A stretch of 64,000 nt of DNA from Isoetes taiwanensis (taxonomy: Eukaryota > Streptophyta > Lycopodiopsida > Isoetales > Isoetaceae): assembly GCA_021234155.1 (NCBI GenBank), contig JAJEKV010000017.1, positions 4,314,792 to 4,378,791 on the forward strand. Reading direction: 5' to 3'. The notes under the pieces are model-generated. The model saw nothing but the letters and a program-made list of their open reading frames with translations. It had not been told where the DNA came from and did no database searches. Position 1 is the stretch's first letter; each line of letters starts with the position of its first letter. The position numbers and the translations under genes are program-made. Positions 1 through 9,914 of this stretch are shown in pieces.

Positions 1-1396
1 TGTAGTCGTATACAAAGGGTTTTTTATATGGAACTGTCGTATACAATGGGTTTTTTGGCATCTTAAGGAACGCACATGGCATATATACCTATAATAGAGG
101 TGAATCCCCCGGGATTCGTATAAGCTTGAACCTATTCTTGCATCAAAATCGCAGACAATAATGGAAATGGACTATCTAAATAGAATAATACACCACTATA
201 ACAACCATACTGACATGAAATTGCAAACCTGGAGGTGTTATAAATGGTCTTTCAAGCCCATCTAATGGATGATAAACTAAATAGCATCTTCCATACTGCT
301 AAATTAAGATTTTACTTTTGCCGCTGCCATAGATGGATCTCCATGGAAGTCACATGGAAGATAAATGTGAGATAAACATAGTTTGCTACATGACCTCAAT
401 AGCTACTTCAGAATTGGACACGACTCTTGTTTTTCTACAGCGAACACATGGTAGACGATGAACAAAAGAGATAAGAATTACCTATAAAAAGCAAGCATTT
501 TCTTGCTAACGTAAAAGAAATGCCTGTGTTTGGCTCGCAACCTATGCCCTGTGATTCCAAGAAAATATTGGGCTTTACTGTCTCTTGTCAGACATAGACC
601 AAATCCATACAGTGAGTGCAAGAAGCACCAGTCCCAATATCAAATATTGTCCAAAGAAGAAGATACGTGAAGAGACTACAATGGAAAACTTTAAATTCAG
701 CTGGCAATTGCAGACACTGAAAAAAAACGACATACCTTAGGTCTACCCATTGAACTCAGACTTGAATTGTCCTGTGTAGTCAGCACTTATTCTTGGTGTA
801 TAAGCACTTATTCTTGGTGTATAGCCACTGTTCTGTAGTTAGAAGACAAAGTAAGAGGATGGAGTAATTTATATGAACCAAACTACAAAGCAATTTATAT
901 GGAAAAAACTGTGTGAAATTGAATGAACAAAGTATGGCAATCATGCAGAACATGGGGACACAGAATATGCTATTACCTTGAACTTGAATACTTTATGATA
1001 GTGGCCAGTGCATCAAGTAGGACTTTCACTCTTGATTAGGTTGAGCCAAGAAAGCCCTGTGTTTTAGGCCCTTCGTGCTACTCTTGAACAACACTGTACA
1101 TGCAAATACCAACATCGGGTGGCAAATGTTGGCAAAGCAGCCACCTCTCATGAATTCAAGCATAAACGTGGGCCTCTAGAGAATTCGGCCACTAAGCTAT
1201 GTTATTCCGTTCTCCTGGGCTTAAAATCACTACAGTCTCCTTCGTTCAAAACCCTTATAAAAACCCATGTAAAACACATATTTAGAGGAGTGCAAGATTA
1301 AAAAGTCATACAGAAGGAAAAGAAGAACGAAGAACATGAAAGAGAAACCTGGTCGAACCAAAACCGGAAAGCAAAAATAGCACTCTATATGTGCAA

Positions 1397-1468
1397 AACC
1401 CTCTGTCGGCAAGCTTGGCCGGACTCTGATGCAACCCTCTGTCGGCAAGATTGGCCGGACTCTGATGC
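1397..1468. repeat. 36-bp direct tandem duplication, two copies
   Basis: The unit beginning AACCCTCTGTCGGCAAG is present twice head to tail with a 36-bp period and one visible mismatch (GCTTGG versus GATTGG). The period is a multiple of three, so a minus-strand open frame shows a 12-residue repeat with core IRVRP. I do not think that frame is a real gene. Confidence 0.9.
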
Positions 1469-1568
1469 ATCTCGGATGAGAAAATAAGCCTTTGGCTCGA
1501 ATTCTTCTGTGAGGCCCGATGCATGGGGCCAAAATCCAAAACCCATTACTTCGGTTTACTACTTTGCT

Positions 1569-1594
1569 AAAAAAAAAAAAAAAAAAAAAAAAAA
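1569..1594 (+). repeat. 26-base poly-A run, possible retroposon tail
   Basis: An uninterrupted run of 26 adenines follows TTTGCT. It could be the tail of a plus-strand retroposed sequence ending here. I could not find a matching target-site duplication or a body with coding capacity upstream, so the origin is open. Confidence 0.5.
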
Positions 1595-4500
1595 GCTGCC
1601 ATAGCCATATTAACCATACCTTGAACTGCTTCCCTTCAGTTGATGCACGTAGGCGCCCATCTGCTTGAAGTCGATCGCTTGCTGCTCTCTGCAAAACCAT
1701 AGTCAAATTATACGATAGTAGTAATAATAATAATAATAATGTATGTTATTTTTGAAGGAAGAATAATATACAGCGCACGCGTTAATTCGGCCAGAATTCT
1801 CTCAGAGTCGCCAAAGAAAAGCGTTACCACTTCGACCACGAAATTGGGGTTAGCAGGGTCTTGAAGCTGCTGCAGCTAAGTAAACTGGTCATCCAAGGTC
1901 CCCTGCACTCAAAACAACTTAGCATTGAACCCAAATCAGATGAAGCGAAATTGAGAGAGCCCACCTCGTTAAACAGGCTCTACATGAATTCAGCGTATCG
2001 GCGCTGCAGCAACGAAATATGAGTAAGATGATCCATATTTGGGCTGAGCAGTATGTATTTTTCGAGACTATCTTTCCTATCCTACCCAAAAGAAAAAAAT
2101 ATTTGGGAATTTTTGGAGAAGGGGAAAAAGTTTTAGCAACCGGAAAGTCGTGAAACCTTAGGCTTAAACTCCTTTAAAAATTCCAAAAACATTTTTCACT
2201 AGACCGAAAATCCAAATTAAAAGGGTTGATGTTGACTTTCTTTTCTCACTACACAACACTAAAGACGAAATTGAAGGCAATGAGAGATTCCTTAGCCAGT
2301 GTTTGCATGAAACAATTGTGACAGCATCCCCAATTACGATGCTTATTACCAAGTCTGAATGCAAAACATTTAGCCAAAGAGTGCATATCCTAAATACACA
2401 ACATTTATAGCCAAAGAGTTCATAGCAAATTTGGAAGTCTGAATACACAACATTTAGCCAAACCCTAAGAACATTACTTAAAAAAAGCAGAATGGTCAAT
2501 CTGCACAAATCCTAATTTAACAGGAACCAAGGTTGGAAAGTATCAAAAAATTGTTGTCCATTGTTAAAATGATAGTGTTTATGAATAATCCCAAATGCGC
2601 AATCCAAAGTGAATAGTTGTAAGTGAAAAGAAAAAGATATTTAAAATGGTACTTCCCTAGAAGAAGAAGGCATGGGTCCTATGACCCTACCTAATATACA
2701 CAAGACAAAGGTTCGAAAGATCAACTTTTTAAAGCATAGAGATCAAATATTTTCAATTTTTGATTATGTGCGGAGTTGAGAAGCAAACAGCCCATGATAA
2801 TATTTACAACCATGATAATATTTACAAAGAAGACAATTTTTTGTAGTCTAGTCTAGTGGAGTAAAAATCTGGAAAACATGTTTAACGGCCACCAGGTTAA
2901 AATAGATCTAATGTTTTAATATCCATAGAGTTTTTTTCAGAGAACATTTTTTTAAATTCCAGTGGAGTAAAATTCGTGTAAGTAAAAAATGTGATCTTCC
3001 CAGAGAGGGATGAAGAACGTCATCAACATTAGCATTGATCAGTCTCCCAGCTTTTGCCTCTAAAATCAGATCTCAACGAAGCATGAGCATTCTGTGCAGA
3101 TCCAGAAAAAGGAATCCGTGCCGTAGCCAGAAAATCCCTGATCCGACCGACCCACATAATCAAACCCGCCATAGCCACCACCGTGCCTGTGGCCATAGCT
3201 GTAAACTTCGCCGGAATGGGCACTTTGCCCATGTAGATATTGCAGATGTGATTTATCTTAATTCAAATGATTCATGCTGCTTCATGGTGGAAGTATTTGC
3301 TTTGTAGATTCTGTAGATGTAATTTACCTTCATTTAAATGCTTCATGATGATGCTTCATGACGGAAGTATTTGCTCCATGTATTGCCTACAATGCACAAA
3401 TTCCTCAAGAGCAAAAAGCATGTACTGCACAGAATCGAAATCACACGTAAATAGCCACATTCAAGAGATATGCAAATATACAATCCAGAACTCTCGAACA
3501 TTGCACATTCCACTATATTAAAATCGTAGCTATTGCTGAAAATTTGCCTGGAACAAATAAGTCTATTCTAGAAACTTTTGAAAAAAAAAACCTGTAACAT
3601 TTCGGTCTGTTTAATGAAGATAAAAGGGATCTGAGACTCACTGTCAAAATGCTTACTATAAGTGTACGTTCCCATGTTGTCGCCTGACTTCACATTATTG
3701 GCAAAGTTAATGCTAAAGTTGACTTTGAGTTTTCAAAAATGGCGGAGGATTTTTGAAAGCTGCGATGACACCTTTGAATTTCGAAGTCGAGTTGGGCTCA
3801 TGGGAACGTAGCCTAAGCCACGACCAGCAAAGTCGATAAATATTCCCAGGCATGCTACTGCGCTTTTCATCATGGAAGCAAATAAGAAAATAAGATGAAC
3901 GGCGATAACCACCACTACGTATTCTTAGGCCATCTTAGGTTGCTCTCTAAAACCAATTCTAAATACCCCCTAAAAAAAAATTCTGATGACTTAATCCATA
4001 TCACAATAGGAACAGCCAGCATAAGCGGCAGGAAAAATCAAATATATACTTCCATAATAATCTAGTTCAAAATATCTGATGGACATCGGATCCTTCAGCA
4101 TCAAGTCTAGTTCTTTTTTTTTTCCTTATCCGTCAGTTTTCCATGATAAAGAATTTTGCAACAAGTAATGAGCTCATAGTAGCCCTACATGAGCAAGTAG
4201 AGTAGCTTAGAAGCAAGGGTTAGCATGCTATACTTCGGCATCGAGAAAATTGATGACATTCAATCCAAACTCCTGGGATTTTTTTTTTTTTAAACTAGAT
4301 TCAGCTCTATCCTTATATGAATCAAGTCTAAGTTACCTTGTTACTTCCCTTCTCATTGGACTAGCCCTAAGTTGATTTGCCTCTTTGCTCAAGAAAAGGG
4401 CCTCAAAGTTACATGATTTTGAGGCATTCATCGATGAGCTTAAGGCATATTTTGGAATACTGGTCGACAATATATGGTAGTTACCAAACTACATAACCTT

Positions 4501-5696
4501 AGGCAACCATTCCCACTAGAATAGGGCATGCCAATTTTGATCACATTATAAATTATAAATACTAGATTTTTAAAAAAGAAAATTTGCATACTCTCAAGGC
4601 AAAAATGTCATAATATGAAGGCAAGTTGGACCTACAAAATAAAGGAATGGGCGTGATCAAAGGAGATGAATGCAAATTCCTAATTTCCCTAGTCACACAT
4701 TTGAAAAATAAAAAAATCCAAGGGTACAAGTTATGCGACGTCATATTTTGCCAGATGTGGATAGGCTAGGAAATTGGTGCCATATTTTGCTGGGAAATTG
4801 GTGCCATATTTTGCGTAAGTAACAGAGATGTGGATGGGCTAGGAAATTGGTGCGCTTGGTTTAGGCAAGTCTGTTATATATAATATAGGATGAAATTAAA
4901 CGCAATTGCGTATGGAAATGTCGAGCGATGACTCTGGTAAACATATTTGGTTGTGATATTTCAACTTCTTTTTTCCAGTCAACAGGACTTCTAGAGTGTA
5001 AGAAATGGCATAAAAAAAGCAGTAAAGGAAATGGTAGTAAGAAACAACAAAGATTCATTCAAGGTGTATTTATGCACTCCCAGCACATGCATTTACAAGA
5101 ATGCTATAAATACATTATGTTCAGCTAACAAGTTATAGACTAATCTAACCTGTGGTAAATAATACAGAATCTACTTATGTTTGATGTACTTAGCTCAGCC
5201 ATTCAAGCGCTGCATGGTAATGAGAATTTACATTGGCAATGTGAGGTGTAAAAGCTTCCAAACTTCTCAGCAATATCAGTAAATGGTTCCTCTGTAACTT
5301 TGCCACAAGGGACGCTGCTCCTGCTATTATGCTTACACCATAAGACAAGACGACTTACCAATTGTGCAATATCCATGAGTGTCCCTGGATATTCATGATG
5401 CCAAATTGCAGGTATTGGTCTGGGCACAAGCATCCAACCAAAATGACATCATGCTTACATGTCTGATACAAAAGCATCCATTATTCAGCTTACTACTCAC
5501 ATTGGAAAAGATAGTGGTATCCATGACTAAAAATATTTTGTCTGCCAAACAGAAAAAGCAATCCATGACAAGAATATATTGTTAATATGTCCTCAACACT
5601 CCTTCCAAGCAAGAGGAAGGAATGTCTGAAACAGAAAAACAATTGACTTTCATAAAAGCATCAACAGCAGCCAGATTTTAAAACCACCAGACTCAC

Positions 5697-5828
5697 CCTA
5701 TGCAATACCATACCATGGAGCTTTCTAATAGCAATAAATTCAAGTATCTTCTCCTTTACGGCTAATAAACCACAGTGCTCATCATCAAGTAGGATATGGG
5801 AGCTTGCTTTACATCGAAATTCTCCTCG
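5697..5828 (-). pseudogene. Lon protease relic exon with a frameshift
   Basis: Read on the minus strand, the segment starts after a TTGCAG acceptor and ends at a GTGAGT donor, so it keeps the form of an exon. The first ~9 codons give EENFDVKQA. After a frame change the next codons give ILLDDEHCGLLAVKEKILEF. Together these match the stretch of mitochondrial/organellar Lon just before the AAA+ Walker A motif (family pattern: ENF-V---A--ILDEDHYGL--VKERILEF). A net shift of one base breaks the frame between the two halves. I see no Walker A or catalytic Ser-Lys exon in the window. Best read as a gene fragment or dead copy; the Lon identity rests on remembered family consensus. Confidence 0.7.
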
Positions 5829-6719
5829 CTGCAAATCCATCATAAGCTCATAAGCTAGAGATGAACTACATGTGCATGAACACTACAAGCAACTATTTAA
5901 ATCAGGATGGCCATTTGTAAAACCATTACTGAAACATGTTTTAATATGCAACATAAAGATATGCCATAGAATTATTTAATGCAGCTGACCTTGCCCTCCA
6001 AAAGACCAAATCAAAGACAGAAAACAAACGTGATTGCCCGACATACTATAGGATATGCACAAAGGCACGAATGACAATTTAAAGGCACATGATTGGCCTT
6101 ATAATCCAATCAAAAAACTAATATAAAGATCTGGCTGGACAATCATTGCATGCGTATTGACCTCTGTACAATCACAAACAAATTCTTGATTGCTGTCAGT
6201 AATTTTGAAAATGACAGTACTTCGGCAGCCCCTCAGGATCTGAGTCTCCTGTTTCTCCAACGCAAACACACACATTCGCAATGTTCTACATCCCATCTCA
6301 AAAATAGATACCCGTAGTAACCTTTCATGCACGACACTGTCATATCAATGCAGTATGATTTTTGGAATCGGGTTTCGGCATTGTAAGAGAATCGATAATG
6401 CAAGGAGAAGCAACTTATACCTTTCATGCATATCGCATAGGGCTCGATTCTAGCAGGCCCAAGACCAAAAGAAGCGCCGGATTTGGATCTAAGGTGAGAT
6501 ATGACGAACGTTCCTTTCACGAGCTGAAATTAGGTATTGCCTTTGCCCTTCTATTTTTACATACGTTCTATTTTCGAAGCACAGCGTTGTGCATTATACG
6601 AGAGTGTAAACGTGGCAGCACCATATTACACCCCATGAAAAAAAAGGGGCCCAAAAAAGGTGCTGTTGGGACCTTTTCTGCACTTTAATAGAGCCCTTTA
6701 CCCTTTCCATTTTGCCAAA
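5829..6719. other. Region with no recognised gene
   Basis: Lies between the Lon relic and the single-exon gene at 6720. Open frames on both strands are short and not family-like. The last ~60 bases before 6720 stay open in frame with the downstream gene but contain no ATG in that frame, so they are probably 5' leader. Confidence 0.45.
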
Positions 6720-7934
6720 ATGGATACCCTACGGACAAAGGCGAGGAAAATATACGCCAATTATAGTTTGGTATTTCCATGCCCGCAATGCTTAAGGGAC
6801 GTTAACATCAACTCCTTGCACACCAGAACCAACTTCGATTTCTTGAACAGCAAGGGCATCTTCCATGCTCGTTTCAAGTGCCTCGATGTGAGGCGAAAAA
6901 AGCATGGCAAAGCTTCTAGACGCTTTAAGGGTCACTTCTTTAACCCCTTCGGTAGACAGAAACGCATCCCTTACAACCAATTTCTCACCAGCTTAGGTCT
7001 ACATGATATTCTATCTCACCTTGATAAATTGAAGATGGAAATCAAAGTGTTGCATGCATCCTATAGTGTTAATATTATTGCCCCTCCTAGTTCCACTTGT
7101 GGCACTACCCAAATGGGGATGGAGATGGAGACCTCAGAGTTGAACACATTCCCTACTAGTTATGGTGCTACCCAAATGGGGATGGGGGTGGAGATGGAGA
7201 TGGAGATGGAGACCACAGAATTGAACATATTCCCTACTGCCAGCTCTACTAGTTTTGCTAGATGCCCTATTGCTAGCTCTAATAGTCTTGCTAGTGTCTC
7301 TAATGGTTTTCCTAGTGTCTGTGCTAGTTCTAGTCATGATCCTAGCCAAATTCATGCAAGTTCTGCTCCATACGATGCGATCCACGTTAGTTGTAGAGGT
7401 GGCAACTTTCCTTACAATACTAGTGGAGCTAGTACTAGTGGTGTTGCATCCTCGTATCAATACTCTACAATTGTTAGCTTTCCTTACAACGCTAGTGGAG
7501 CTAGTGCTAGTGATGTTGACGCCTCTTATCAATACTCTCGACACAATACAGGTGGCGGCTTTCCGTACAACACTAGCGGAGCTAGTACTATGGGTGTTGA
7601 ATCCTCATATCAATACTCTCAACAGTCTGTAGGTGGCAGCTTTCCGTACAACACTGATACAAGTGCATGCAAAAGTGATAGCCCACATGATACAATTTTG
7701 CCATCACAAGAATGTCACCAACTCCAGTATTCTAGCCAACGTTCTTTCAAAAGTGATACTAGACCTAGTATTTTTGAAGTGGGAGAATCTAGTAAAATAA
7801 GTGAACAACAAGGACGTTCACACCAATGTTTTAGTAGCTCCATGACAGAAGACAAACTTGTTCGTCTAGTTGATGACGTTCAAGCTGGAGACTTTTACTC
7901 GAAATGTTTGGATATTCTTAACTTGTCGGTATAG
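6720..7934 (+). CDS. Single-exon protein of unknown function with in-frame repeats (404 aa)
   Basis: I do not recognise this protein. The frame is open further upstream, but the first ATG is at 6720 (context AAAATGG, a good plant start); the stop TAG is at 7932-7934. Residues 1-120 are basic (Lys/Arg-rich) with a CPQC pair and a third Cys in RFKC, perhaps metal- or nucleic-acid-binding, though too few Cys/His are visible for a standard zinc finger. Around residues 125-180 two related segments carry methionine/glutamate runs (MGMEMET, MEMEMET). From 7401 three full copies and a partial one of a 25-27-residue Ser/Thr/Gly/Tyr repeat follow, core FPYNTSGAS...SSYQYS. Repeat copies differ often at third codon positions (AAT/AAC, CCT/CCG, TCG/TCT/TCA), as expected for translated sequence. 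The tail ends LDILNLSV. No signal peptide or membrane segment is seen. Confidence 0.55.
   Translation: MDTLRTKARKIYANYSLVFPCPQCLRDVNINSLHTRTNFDFLNSKGIFHARFKCLDVRRKKHGKASRRFKGHFFNPFGRQKRIPYNQFLTSLGLHDILSHLDKLKMEIKVLHASYSVNIIAPPSSTCGTTQMGMEMETSELNTFPTSYGATQMGMGVEMEMEMETTELNIFPTASSTSFARCPIASSNSLASVSNGFPSVCASSSHDPSQIHASSAPYDAIHVSCRGGNFPYNTSGASTSGVASSYQYSTIVSFPYNASGASASDVDASYQYSRHNTGGGFPYNTSGASTMGVESSYQYSQQSVGGSFPYNTDTSACKSDSPHDTILPSQECHQLQYSSQRSFKSDTRPSIFEVGESSKISEQQGRSHQCFSSSMTEDKLVRLVDDVQAGDFYSKCLDILNLSV
7401..7670 (+). repeat. Tandem coding repeat, three and a half units of 75-81 bp
   Basis: Units start near 7401, 7476, 7554 and 7635; the last is partial. Each encodes a block with FPYN, SGAS and SYQYS. 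Unit lengths are all multiples of three, so copy-number change would not shift the frame. Low-complexity Ser/Thr/Tyr repeats of this kind are often disordered; that is inference. Confidence 0.85.
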
Positions 7935-8383
7935 TATATAGGTATAGTATGTATCGCTATATTGCAATTTGTTTCACCATTAAAAGGTTTTAAAACAAAA
8001 AAATTTCTTCAAAGTACTCAAAACCCATTATTTTACGCAGATTTTTGCTCCCCTGGACATGGAGGCGTAATACCTCTCAACAACAAATGTACTTTTAATC
8101 GTATGTAATTGAGATTAAAAAAATAAAAAAAAAATTAAAAAAAAAAAAAAAAACTTTTCTGCCGCACTTTATATTTGTGCATTGGAAGCATCTGAAAAGT
8201 GGAATCTATGTTATGAATTTTACCTACGCTTTTACTTGAAATGTTGAAATATTTGGATATTCTTAACCTGTCGCTATAGTATTTATAGGTATATATTGCA
8301 ATTTGTTTCACCGTTATGTAAAAATTGTCCAAGGTTTAAAAAAAAAATGCTCTTCAAACTACTCAAAAGCCCTTATTTTACCA
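7890..8383 (+). repeat. Duplicated 3' end of the 6720-7934 gene (two ~150-bp copies)
   Basis: Copy 1 (about 7890-8037) holds the last ~14 codons, the stop and 3' sequence of the gene. Copy 2 (about 8229-8383) repeats it: ATTTGGATATTCTTAACCTG, a TAG at the same place, then the shared TATTGCAATTTGTTTCACC block and a matching CTTCAAA-TACTCAAAA block. Copy 2 could still be read as ...YLDILNLSL-stop, so coding sequence plus stop was duplicated. The ~190 bp between holds A-rich tracts (8120-8152). Confidence 0.8.
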
Positions 8384-9547
8384 TGTTTATTGTGCATGCA
8401 CCAAAAGATTGATATAACAACTTAGAAAGCATGTTTATTGTGATGTGAACTGTCTTTGTCTTCTGCCTTTAGAATTTTTCTTATAAGTATTTTAAATAGT
8501 TAAATAATAGGGAGGAAATGACAAGCATAAGGATGACATGGCAAATTGGGCTCAAAGAGAAGTTCGAATTGAGAAAATGCGAAGGGAAGAAGATGGATTT
8601 GTGGGAAGCGTAAAGAGGAAGGAGGATTAGAAGACGCGCTTAGGAATCATTTTTTAGTGATAATGAAATAATCCAGGGTTAGAGGTGTTTTCAAATAAAT
8701 CAAGCACTCTTTTGTGCAATCAGGTTGATATTTTCTTGTCTTGTAATAAAATAATTGACGGAGTTGTCTGTTGATCCGGCCTTTCTTATCCTGATTATGC
8801 TCAAATCATTTCCTTTATGCTTTAGAATTGGTCCACTTTTAAAACTGGCCAATATCTTGAGGAACTACGGTTCAATCAGATCAATTAAGGAGTTCATGCA
8901 GCAAAAAAGAACTGCTCCAAACTATGAATTGATGATTTCTCATAGGAGCCCAAGGGCCGAAATTTTCAGTGCGCTCGTCCTCTGATGCTTTGTATAGCTC
9001 TAAGGGATCATTCGATCAGGGGCAGGGGTGGCTCATCCAATCGAGTGATGCCATGTCACCTTTTCTTAAGGGATTTTTCCTAGGTATGTTTTATTTTAAC
9101 CCATTAACTGCTCATAACGTGCAAAAGCACTGTCATATCATATCTGGAAGCATTCCAATCGTCTGGCTTTTTCGCTCCAACATGTTTTAAAAAAGAAGGA
9201 CGCTTGAGAATTGAATCCATTCTATCTGAAACCACAAATATGTGTTCCCAAGTTTCGTTATGCGATCAATTGTTTACTTCCTGGGTTGCCCGTAGGGGAC
9301 AACCCTCTTGTTGGAGGGTGGAGTGACGCATAGAAGTCCTTGATTTGAATATAATATCTCATAAAATATTCTAAATACGCAATATGCAGTTGCAATTATA
9401 TGGTTTATACACACACCACGCTATAATACTAGCACCAGGAAACCGTCAAATTTAAGCACTTGATCATGGAACCTAGGTATGCTGATCATGGAACCTATAC
9501 GCATTGGAGTTTGGCATGTTTTTTTTCCTTCTTGCTCAAGAAATTAC
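8384..9547. other. Intergenic region, no gene recognised
   Basis: No convincing exon, RNA gene or mobile element is visible. Both strands show only short open frames without family character. Mostly AT-rich sequence with scattered homopolymers. Confidence 0.45.
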
Positions 9548-9683
9548 CTTGGCTGGCTCTGCTAAGTAAACATTTCCATTTTGAAGTGGGTTATTCTGCA
9601 TAACCCAGCCTTGCATATTGTGAGAATTTGAGACAAGATTGTGTCCAGTCAATAAGTCTCGCGAAACACTAGATTTTGGATCC
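9548..9683 (-). CDS. Possible isolated coding exon, unrecognised
   Basis: On the minus strand a 136-bp open segment is bounded by an AG acceptor with a long T-rich tract upstream (9731-9737 region) and by a GTAATT donor, and reads 1 + 45 codons with no stop. The translation includes GHNLVSNSHNMQGWVMQN and ends EPAK. It lies 230 bp beyond the stop of the nucleotidase gene, so it would belong to another gene or a rearranged piece. I find no partner exons and recognise no family. Confidence 0.25.
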
Positions 9684-9914
9684 CTTGAAACAGCATTAAC
9701 GTTCAATAGAAACAGAAAACAGGGAAAAAAAAAAAAAAGTAACAATTGTCCTTTTCTTGCAATAGGACCTTGAATAATGGTATGAAAAATAAACTTGTTA
9801 TTGAGGGACAACAATAGATCTCATGGATCCATGTAAAACCAGGTTTTAATTCCGTATAAACTGCCACTTGTTTTATGATTGATAGGAGACGTTCCTAACT
9901 ATAGTACACAAGCC

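Larger units (their letters stand above)
1..5690. other. Region with no recognised gene, only short repeats and a poly-A run
   Basis: I see no exon chain or known protein family here. Visible structure: a 31-bp near-duplicate at 5-61 (two copies starting GTCGTATACAA), a 36-bp tandem duplication at 1397-1468, a 26-base A run at 1569-1594, degenerate copies of a ~45-bp motif containing CATTTAGCCAAA between 2350 and 2465, and a small duplication around 4752-4852 (GGCTAGGAAATTGGTGC twice). The open frames are short and AT-rich. Part could be introns or UTR of an unrecognised gene, but nothing decides this. Confidence 0.5.

Noticed and set aside
5203-5433. Minus-strand frame with PGTLMDIAQL and good splice-like edges, considered as another Lon exon
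   Set aside because: It lies downstream of the Lon relic, where N-terminal Lon sequence should not be, and the match is too short.
7255-7632. 125-codon leucine/valine-rich plus-strand frame inside the 6720-7934 gene
   Set aside because: It is a frame shadow of the Ser/Thr repeat; third-position divergence supports the other frame.
9281-9330. Short inverted motif around AGGGGACAACCCTCTTGTTGGAGGG, considered as RNA gene
   Set aside because: The stem is short and imperfect, and no tRNA, snRNA or miRNA features accompany it.
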